DNA of 5,202 bases from Brevundimonas sp. UBA7635 (GTDB lineage Bacteria > Pseudomonadota > Alphaproteobacteria > Caulobacterales > Caulobacteraceae), in the NCBI GenBank assembly GCA_002483865.1, contig DLIT01000001.1, positions 24,049 through 29,250 on the forward strand, given 5' to 3'. Shown here one piece after another: positions 1 through 4,277 of this stretch (positions are counted from its first letter, which is position 1; each line of letters opens with the position of its first letter). A program made the translations under genes and the position numbers. The notes below the pieces were generated by a model. That model was not told where the DNA came from, did not search any database, and worked only from the letters and a program-made list of their open reading frames with translations.

Positions 1-501
1 GACTGGTTCCGCGCTGAGGGCAAGGCGCTTCTGGATCGGCCCAATCCGCCCAAGGTGGCCATGTTCTGCACCGGCGGCATCCGCTGCGAAAAGGCCACAG
101 CTTTCTTGAAGGCCGAGGGTGTCCAGGACGTCTTCCATCTGGAAGGCGGGATCTTGAAATATCTGGAGACGGTGCCCGAGGCCGAGAGTCTGTGGCGCGG
201 CGACTGCTTTGTCTTTGATGAGCGCGTGGCCGTTGGTCATGGCCTGAAGGAGGGGGACTACAGCCTGTGCCGCGCCTGTCGTATGCCGGTCAGTGCCCAG
301 GGGCGTCAGTCACCCGGCTATGTCGAGGGTGTTTCCTGCGAGGCCTGCCACGACAATCGCACTGAAGAACAGCGGGCTGCCTATGCCGAGCGCCAGCGCC
401 AGATGGAGATCGCCCGGAAGAAGGGCATTGCCCACGTTGGCACCGATGCCGCTGCCGAATTGACCCGGCATCACGACCGGACTGAACCCAAGATCGACTG
501 A
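1..501 (+). CDS. trhO: tRNA uridine(34) hydroxylase TrhO (rhodanese family), 3' part
   Basis: This is the last 166 codons of a gene that begins before the window, read in frame 1 and ending at TGA 499-501. TrhO (YceA family) makes 5-hydroxyuridine at the wobble U34 of certain tRNAs, an oxygen-dependent cytoplasmic reaction. The rhodanese active-site loop is visible as CTGGIRCEK at window residues 23-31, with the likely catalytic Cys at 23 and a second Cys at 29. It is followed by the usual [11 protein letters not shown] segment. The C-terminal half has two CxxC pairs (C90/C93 and C113/C116) in CRAC and CEAC, typical of this family and possibly metal-binding. The basic helical tail ([14 protein letters not shown]) also fits. 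E. coli TrhO is about 350 aa, so roughly half is here. No neighbour in the window is obviously co-transcribed. Family assignment is firm; function in this organism is by homology. Confidence 0.93.
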   Translation, partial: DWFRAEGKALLDRPNPPKVAMFCTGGIRCEKATAFLKAEGVQDVFHLEGGILKYLETVPEAESLWRGDCFVFDERVAVGHGLKEGDYSLCRACRMPVSAQGRQSPGYVEGVSCEACHDNRTEEQRAAYAERQRQMEIARKKGIAHVGTDAAAELTRHHDRTEPKID

Positions 502-590
502 GCGATCACGCCGCATCCCCGGCGAATACGGGCAAGATAAGGCTGTGTTTACCTTAGGTATTGGCAGGGAAGCCGCCTCATCCCCACACC

Positions 591-620
591 GTCATCCTCC
601 GGCTTGACCGGAGGACTCAG
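591..620. repeat. REP-like intergenic palindrome
   Basis: TCCTCCGG (595-602) and CCGGAGGA (608-615) form a perfect 8-bp stem around the loop CTTGA (603-607), preceded by GTCA. The layout GTCATCC-stem-CTTGA-stem is like the short palindromes scattered between genes in many alphaproteobacteria. There is no T-tract after it, so it is unlikely to be an intrinsic terminator on its own. It could still protect the 3' end of the trhO transcript. Copy number in the genome cannot be seen here. Confidence 0.6.
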
Positions 621-682
621 CGGCGAAAGGGGCAGGCAGAACCTCGACGGCTCATCATCGTTTAAAGCGAACACCGCCAAAT

Positions 683-718
683 AAAAAAGGTCACCCGCAC
701 GGGGCGGGTGACCCTTTT
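683..718 (-). terminator. Rho-independent terminator of the OmpA-like lipoprotein gene (possibly bidirectional)
   Basis: GGTCACCCGC (689-698) and GCGGGTGACC (704-713) form a perfect 10-bp stem with a 5-nt loop (699-703). Read leftward, the hairpin is followed by six T (complement of A683-688), and it lies 27 nt past the stop codon of the lipoprotein gene. Read rightward it is followed by CTTTT (714-718), so it may also stop read-through from trhO. Confidence 0.9.
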
Positions 719-739
719 CAGCACTGGCTGGTCCGAGGC

Positions 740-1309
740 CTAGTGCAGGACGACGATCGCCACCCGGCGATTCTGGGCGCGGCCTTCGCGCGTGTCGTTC
801 GGTGCGATGGGCTTGGTTTCGCCATAGGAAATGGTGGCCATGCGGTTCAGCGGAATGCCTTGTTCGCTGAGGTATCGACGCACGGTCTCGGCCCGCTCCA
901 GGCCCAGGCGCTCATTCAGTTGAGCGTCGCCAGCAGAGTCGGTGTGGCCCTGGATTTCCAGGTAAACGTTCTTGTTCTCGGCGCGCAGCTGCTGGACCAG
1001 GGCCGAGAGGCGCTGTTCAGCTTCCGGCGACAGGGTGTTGGCGTTTAGCGGGAACTTCACCGAGTCATCCGACAGGACGACTTCATAAAGCAGCTTGCCC
1101 TCGGCCAGCTTGTGGGCGGCGGTGGCGCGAGCCAAGGCCTCGTTGGCAGTGCCCTCAACCTGGTTTACGCGACCGTCAAGGGCGGTGACGCGGTTGTCGA
1201 CCACAGCGACATTGTCGCGGACGAACCGGTGGCTGGCGCAACCGCTGACAGCAATACCGGCTACAGCAACGATGGCCGCAGCGGTGAGGGTTTTCGAGGA
1301 CAGTCTCAT
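740..1309 (-). CDS. OmpA-family peptidoglycan-binding lipoprotein with Lpp-like coiled coil
   Basis: This 189-aa protein probably ties the outer membrane to peptidoglycan. Residues 1-23 are a lipoprotein signal peptide (MRLSSK, then an Ala/Val-rich core) ending in the lipobox VSGC, with Cys24 as the lipidated residue. Ala at +2 predicts outer-membrane sorting. Residues 30-69 form an unbroken heptad series with Val or Leu, then Ala, at a/d positions, like the Lpp trimer. Residues 75-189 are an OmpA C-terminal domain: QGHTDSAGD (120-128), N132, and LERAETVRRYL (137-147), with D124 and R139 at the positions that bind diaminopimelate in the family. The open frame extends 90 codons upstream, but the ATG at 1309 is chosen because the signal peptide starts there and GGAG lies 11 nt before it. 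Pal is the closest well-known relative, but no tol genes are adjacent and Pal lacks such a long coiled coil. Confidence 0.9.
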   Translation of the reverse strand: MRLSSKTLTAAAIVAVAGIAVSGCASHRFVRDNVAVVDNRVTALDGRVNQVEGTANEALARATAAHKLAEGKLLYEVVLSDDSVKFPLNANTLSPEAEQRLSALVQQLRAENKNVYLEIQGHTDSAGDAQLNERLGLERAETVRRYLSEQGIPLNRMATISYGETKPIAPNDTREGRAQNRRVAIVVLH

Positions 1310-1320
1310 AAGGGAATTAG

Positions 1321-1324
1321 CTCC
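1321..1324 (-). promoter_or_regulatory. Ribosome binding site for the lipoprotein gene
   Basis: CTCC on the plus strand reads GGAG leftward, 11 nt before the ATG at 1309. With the lipoprotein signal peptide it decides the start over the longer open frame that reaches 1579. The spacing is slightly long. Confidence 0.55.
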
Positions 1325-1471
1325 ATGTCGCATCAGCGTAGCGGTGTCTCGCCTTGCCGGTTGGCGTAGTTCAGGGAAAGACTGAGTAAAGACGCTGGAA
1401 GCTAGACTTGGTTGCAATGCCAAGAAGAAAAACTTGAGATTGCCAATAATGTTCCGATTTCGTCCATACTG

Positions 1472-1484
1472 TGGCAAGTTGCCA
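1472..1484. promoter_or_regulatory. Perfect inverted repeat TGGCAA-G-TTGCCA, candidate operator
   Basis: A 13-bp perfect palindrome with one central base lies in the divergent region between the lipoprotein and TonB-like genes. The half-site TTGCCA/TGGCAA also occurs singly at 1440-1445, 1507-1512 and 1558-1563. It could be a binding site for a dimeric regulator; which one is not evident. Confidence 0.4.
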
Positions 1485-1489
1485 TTGTG

Positions 1490-1520
1490 TTGACGCAAGT
1501 GAATGTTTGCCATGTCTAAG
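1490..1520 (+). promoter_or_regulatory. Possible promoter of the TonB-like gene
   Basis: TTGACG (1490-1495) fits a -35 element, including the TTGnCG form described for Caulobacter housekeeping promoters. The -10 is poor: the best candidate is the TCTAAG area near 1515-1520. The position would place the transcript start close to 1525-1530, shortly before the coding start. Weak call. Confidence 0.25.
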
Positions 1521-1532
1521 GAACATCGTTCC
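1520..1532. promoter_or_regulatory. Perfect inverted repeat GGAAC-ATC-GTTCC, candidate operator
   Basis: Two perfect 5-bp arms around a 3-nt centre, 14 nt upstream of the predicted GTG start of the TonB-like gene. It would overlap or follow the transcription start. The geometry does not fit the alphaproteobacterial LexA box (GTTC-N7-GTTC), so the regulator is unknown. A small RNA hairpin in the leader is an alternative. Confidence 0.35.
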
Positions 1533-1541
1533 AGCTTGGCT

Positions 1542-1561
1542 GTATCGTGGCGTATCGTGGC
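1542..1561 (+). repeat. Perfect 10-bp tandem duplication across the predicted start codon
   Basis: GTATCGTGGC occurs twice head to tail (1542-1551 and 1552-1561). The GTG of the first copy (1547-1549) is the predicted start of the TonB-like gene. The GTG of the second copy is out of frame. Because 10 is not a multiple of 3, loss of one copy would make this GTG run into TGA after three codons. Confidence 0.85.
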
Positions 1562-2599
1562 AATCTGAACTTGTATCACTCATCATCTTCGCGCCGGGAA
1601 AGACCCCGCAGTGATCGGCAGACCCGCCGCTGGGGCCTGATCGTCAGTCTTTTGTTTCATATACTTGTGGGGCTGTGCGTCTTCCTGTCTCCGCTGGACA
1701 TGCCCCAGTTTGTCGAGGCTCCGGTCACCTATGTCGAATTGATCGAGCCGCCTTCGGAACAGCCCGATGCGGGCCAGGCCAAGGAGGCGGGCGGTGGCGG
1801 CGGCAGCCAGAGCGCGGCTGAACCGGAACCCTCCCAGGAGGCGGCGGAGGCCGAATCTGCGCCCCCGACGGGACCTGAGGTCGAGATCGAGTTGCCGACC
1901 CAGCCTCAGCCCGCCACGCCGGTGGAGGTCGAGCCCGAGCCCACCCCGCCGCCCAGCCTGCCGACCCCGATCAAGCCGCGCCTGGCCATCCTGCCCGCAC
2001 CGCCTGCTCTGGCCCTGATGGTCGAGGCCCCGCCGGTTGAGATCCCGGATCTGACGACGGGCTTCCTCACTCTTGCCGATATGGCGTTGGCCCAACGGGC
2101 GGGCGGGGGTGCCGGCGATGGGACTGTCCACGGGACGGCAGGCGGTTCTGGCAGCGGCATGGGTGAGGGCCAGGGCAGCGGTAGCGGCTCAGGCTTTGGC
2201 TCCGGGAGCGGATCAGGCAGAGGAACCGGTGCCAGCGAGGCCCAGGGTCCGGGTGCCTCGTGCGATATGCTGGCCCGGCTTGCTGAGGCGATCCGCAACG
2301 CGCCTCAGGTCCAGGCAGCGGTAGCCGAACTGTCACGCAATGCCGACGCGGTGGGGCGGGCTCTGGTCATCTGGGATGGAGCCTGGATCACTACGGCGGG
2401 CCAGGACGGCGAGGGTCTGGCGGGGGTGCGTCAGGCCGTGTCGGTTACGGTGGCTTTTGCCCCGGCTGAGTGCAAGGCCGAGCCGGTCAGGGGCTTTGTG
2501 GTCGTGGATCTTGCCGAGGGTGCCGATGCGCCCGGCGTCGCGCTGGGCAAGCCCCATTGGCGCTGGAATGATTTACTGGAGGTAGAGCGGGCGCGTTAA
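1547..2599 (+). CDS. TonB/TolA-like periplasm-spanning protein with uncharacterised C-terminal domain
   Basis: About 350 aa, with inner-membrane anchor topology. A basic N-terminus (RRERPRSDRQTRR, 16-28) precedes one membrane segment (about 29-48), so the rest is periplasmic. S34 and H38 in IVSLLFHIL reproduce the S-x3-H spacing of the TonB anchor (S16/H20 in E. coli TonB), which is used with ExbB/ExbD. Residues 64-170 are rich in Pro and Glu, as in the rigid TonB spacer. Residues 185-229 are a Gly/Ser-rich linker. The C-terminal domain (about 237-350) has C239 and C309, which could form a disulfide, plus a VIWDGAW segment and an ending LGKPHWRWNDLLE. I do not recognise the TonB beta domain there. 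Similar domains occur, as I recall, in caulobacter and sphingomonad hypothetical proteins. The start is uncertain: GTG 1547 has no clear Shine-Dalgarno sequence, and TTG 1571 would also keep the anchor. No exbB/exbD is adjacent. Confidence 0.85.
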   Translation: MAYRGNLNLYHSSSSRRERPRSDRQTRRWGLIVSLLFHILVGLCVFLSPLDMPQFVEAPVTYVELIEPPSEQPDAGQAKEAGGGGGSQSAAEPEPSQEAAEAESAPPTGPEVEIELPTQPQPATPVEVEPEPTPPPSLPTPIKPRLAILPAPPALALMVEAPPVEIPDLTTGFLTLADMALAQRAGGGAGDGTVHGTAGGSGSGMGEGQGSGSGSGFGSGSGSGRGTGASEAQGPGASCDMLARLAEAIRNAPQVQAAVAELSRNADAVGRALVIWDGAWITTAGQDGEGLAGVRQAVSVTVAFAPAECKAEPVRGFVVVDLAEGADAPGVALGKPHWRWNDLLEVERAR

Positions 2600-2617
2600 C
2601 GTCGATGCACAATAGTC

Positions 2618-2633
2618 TTGACATTGATGTCAA
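2618..2633. promoter_or_regulatory. Perfect palindrome TTGACAT-TG-ATGTCAA, candidate TetR operator
   Basis: Two perfect 7-bp arms flank a 2-nt centre, 18 nt past the stop of the TonB-like gene. The sequence matches the two imperfect copies at the tetR/coq4 divergent promoter at 12 of 16 positions each (3385-3400 and 3400-3415). This suggests the same TetR protein binds here. No clear promoter or gene starts directly after it, so its target is unknown. Confidence 0.5.
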
Positions 2634-2722
2634 TTGATGTTGGGTGCTAGCCGCGCCAGTTGATACGAACTGTTCCGCTCTATTGCTTCGGCATTTCCTG
2701 CACCTCTTGCTCACGGCATCGG

Positions 2723-2751
2723 GGCCAGACTGCGGTCTGGCCTCTCTTTTT
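2723..2751 (+). terminator. Rho-independent terminator, rightward
   Basis: GGCCAGAC (2723-2730) and GTCTGGCC (2735-2742) form a perfect 8-bp stem with loop TGCG, followed by TCTCTTTTT (2743-2751). It most simply ends the TonB-like transcript, although it lies about 120 nt after that stop codon. The leftward side lacks a T-tract, so it is not the terminator of tetR. The stretch 2634-2722 between palindrome and terminator holds no convincing coding frame. Confidence 0.85.
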
Positions 2752-2770
2752 GAGCAGACTGATCCTGGTG

Positions 2771-3406
2771 TCAGGCGCGGCCGTTTGACTGGATGAAGCT
2801 GGGCAGCAGGTTGGCCACGACCTTGCGGGTCGCATCCTCGGGCTGGCCCAGCATGTTGCGGACGGGCTCGCCGATCAGAGCTTCGCCAAAGGCGCTCATG
2901 GCGATAAACAGGACCGCCGATCCGATGTGCTGGCGGGCCATTTCAGAGGTGTCGCCGAACTTCTCCTGAACGGCCGTGACCAGGGCTTGGACAGCGTCAC
3001 GGACGGGCTCCAGATGCGACAAGTCACCTGACAGGGCGATCCACGCCGCCAAGCGTCCTGCTCCCCCGGTCGAGAAGGCGTCGAAGACGGCATTGACCAG
3101 TTCCAAGGGAGCTCCCTCGTCCGTGCGCAGACGAACAATGGCGGCATCCAGAGCTTCGTTCAAATCCGAGACCATCGAACCCATCAGAGCCGATTGCAGC
3201 CCTGCAGCCGAGCCGAAGTGATGGATCAGGTTGGCGTGGGTTACGCCGATGTCCGCGGCCACGGCCGACAGGGTCATGGCATCAGGCCCCCCCGTCAGCA
3301 GCAGCTTGCGGGCCGAGACGATGGCTTCGCGGCGGGCTTCCTCTGGCGTCCGACGGCGACGGCGGGGCTTTCCGGATTTATTAATTGACATATCTGTAAA
3401 TGACAT
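2771..3406 (-). CDS. TetR/AcrR-family transcriptional regulator
   Basis: A 211-aa DNA-binding repressor of the usual TetR length. A very basic N-terminal arm (KPRRRRR, 13-19) precedes the TetR_N domain. In that domain, helix 1 is about 22-38 (EEARREAIVSARKLLLTGG) and the helix-turn-helix is about 44-66 (MTLSAVAADIGVTHANLIHHF), with the family's typical ..NLIHHFGS.. ending. The rest (about 75-205) is helical and would form the ligand-binding and dimer domain; its ligand cannot be read from sequence. The gene diverges from coq4 across 48 bp and ends at TGA 2771-2773. The ATG at 3406 has no Shine-Dalgarno sequence. A TATTAT element (3420-3415 leftward) would start transcription 2-3 nt before it, suggesting a leaderless mRNA. 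The alternative ATG at 3391 also lacks a ribosome site. The context suggests control of coq4-fadE, plausibly by a fatty acyl-CoA; that is inference. Confidence 0.9.
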   Translation of the reverse strand: MSFTDMSINKSGKPRRRRRTPEEARREAIVSARKLLLTGGPDAMTLSAVAADIGVTHANLIHHFGSAAGLQSALMGSMVSDLNEALDAAIVRLRTDEGAPLELVNAVFDAFSTGGAGRLAAWIALSGDLSHLEPVRDAVQALVTAVQEKFGDTSEMARQHIGSAVLFIAMSAFGEALIGEPVRNMLGQPEDATRKVVANLLPSFIQSNGRA

Positions 3407-3415
3407 TCATGTAGA
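3385..3415. promoter_or_regulatory. Two adjacent TetR-type operator copies at the tetR/coq4 divergent promoter
   Basis: Copy 1 (3385-3400) and copy 2 (3400-3415) both carry TGACAT-N3-TGT, offset by exactly 15 bp. Copy 2 contains ACAT-TC-ATGT as an inner palindrome. Both resemble the perfect palindrome at 2618-2633. They cover the start of tetR and the likely promoter zone for both genes, as expected for an autoregulating TetR repressor. Confidence 0.55.
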
Positions 3416-3429
3416 TAATAGGCTGTATT
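3400..3429 (+). promoter_or_regulatory. Possible coq4-fadE promoter
   Basis: ATGACA (3400-3405; 5 of 6 to TTGACA) and TGTATT (3424-3429; 4 of 6 to TATAAT) are separated by 18 nt. They would start a transcript near 3436, just before the coq4 ribosome site. The -35 lies inside operator copy 2, so repressor binding would block it. An alternative pairing of TTGACA at 3385-3390 with GATAAT at 3414-3419 has too long a spacer (23 nt). Confidence 0.3.
3415..3420 (-). promoter_or_regulatory. Possible -10 element of tetR (TATTAT, leftward)
   Basis: ATAATA on the plus strand reads TATTAT leftward (5 of 6 to consensus). Transcription would begin about 3408-3409, only 2-3 nt before the ATG at 3406. No convincing -35 was found. 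Confidence 0.35.
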
Positions 3430-3440
3430 TATGCTTACCT

Positions 3441-3446
3441 AGAGGA
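3441..3446 (+). promoter_or_regulatory. Ribosome binding site of the coq4-like gene
   Basis: AGAGGA lies 8 nt before GTG 3455. It supports that start over the in-frame ATG at 3539, which has no comparable upstream site. Confidence 0.65.
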
Positions 3447-3454
3447 AACTGCAA

Positions 3455-4258
3455 GTGCAGGTAGCCACGATCCTGTCGCCGTTTCACGGCGAAGTGCAAG
3501 CTCTGAACCGCCCGATTTCCAGTGGAACGCCACCACGGATGCAGCCGGTTCGCGCCTGGCGCGCATTCAGACGACTGGTGCGCGACAAGGACGACACTCA
3601 ACAGGTGTTCGAGATCATGAGCGCCCTGGCCGGGCGTTCGACGGACTGGGGTTACCGGCGGCTGCTGAACTCGCCCCAGGGCGGTTATGAGGCCTACCGC
3701 CGTCTGGAACTGGCAGACCGGCTACAGGATCGGGCCTGGCTGGAAGCCTGTCCGCAGGGGTCGGTCGGAGCGGCCTATCTTGCTTTTATCGATGCTCAGA
3801 ACTTTTCGGCCTATGGCCTGGCCGAAGAAAGCCATCGTGTGGCGGACATCGAGATCGAGGCGGCCCATCCGCGCGCCTGGTATGCGCGCCGCCTGCGTGA
3901 CGTCCACGACATCTGGCACGTGCTGTGCGGCTTTGACGCCGATGCCCTCGGCGAAGCCTGCCTGGTGGCCTTTTCCCACGCCCAGACGCGCAGTTCCGGT
4001 TTTGGCCTTATTGCCACCGGGGTCATGGTTCAGTTCATGCGGGCCCACACTGGCTATCCGTGCGCCCGCTCAATCCTCAGGGCCTGGAAAGATGGCAAGC
4101 GCGCTGCCTGGCTGCCTGGCGAGGACTATGAACGCCTGTTGGTTGAGCCCCTCGACTTGGCCCGGCAGCGACTGAGGATCGCGACGCCGCATCTCTATCA
4201 GGCTGTGCCATCCCATGTGCGCGACGCCTATCGCGGCGGCAAGGGCTGGGCGGTCTGA
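3455..4258 (+). CDS. coq4: Coq4-family protein (ubiquinone biosynthesis)
   Basis: A 267-aa protein of the Coq4 family. The signature HD-x2-H-x11-E is exact: H151, D152, H155 and E167 in HDIWHVLCGF and the residues after it. This motif is the metal-binding and active site of Coq4. In eukaryotes Coq4 is needed for coenzyme Q synthesis and has been reported to carry out oxidative decarboxylation at ring C1. The conserved body begins near residue 31 (PVRAWRAFRRLVRDKDDTQQVFEIMSAL). The first 28 residues are a variable extension, present only if GTG 3455 is the start, as its good ribosome site suggests; M29 (ATG 3539) is the alternative. There is no signal peptide, so a cytoplasmic or membrane-peripheral location is expected. 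The gene is divergent from tetR and 19 bp ahead of fadE, likely one operon. It could be the genuine Coq4 or a paralog tied to beta-oxidation. Confidence 0.9.
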   Translation: MQVATILSPFHGEVQALNRPISSGTPPRMQPVRAWRAFRRLVRDKDDTQQVFEIMSALAGRSTDWGYRRLLNSPQGGYEAYRRLELADRLQDRAWLEACPQGSVGAAYLAFIDAQNFSAYGLAEESHRVADIEIEAAHPRAWYARRLRDVHDIWHVLCGFDADALGEACLVAFSHAQTRSSGFGLIATGVMVQFMRAHTGYPCARSILRAWKDGKRAAWLPGEDYERLLVEPLDLARQRLRIATPHLYQAVPSHVRDAYRGGKGWAV

Positions 4259-4277
4259 GGGGGCCATGGGGGGCGAA

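Noticed and set aside
1451..1465. Possible LexA box GTTC-N7-GTCC
   Set aside because: The second half has a mismatch to the alphaproteobacterial GTTC-N7-GTTC, and neither flanking gene is a typical SOS gene.
1310..1579. A 90-residue N-terminal extension of the OmpA-like protein, starting at 1579
   Set aside because: It would bury a clear lipoprotein signal peptide and lipobox inside the protein. The ATG at 1309 has GGAG upstream, and the extension region looks like a promoter region.
2136..2229. GGC/AGC-rich stretch as a DNA microsatellite
   Set aside because: It encodes the Gly/Ser-rich linker with varied codons and no exact repeating unit, so it is better seen as protein-level low complexity.
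1583..2336. Leftward open frames of 182, 130 and 89 codons opposite the TonB-like gene
   Set aside because: They are Arg/Gly- or Pro-rich mirror images of the Pro- and Gly/Ser-rich coding sequence, with no start signals.
2627..2662. Tiny open frames starting at ATG 2627 and 2637
   Set aside because: They encode only 7 and 8 residues and have no ribosome binding site.
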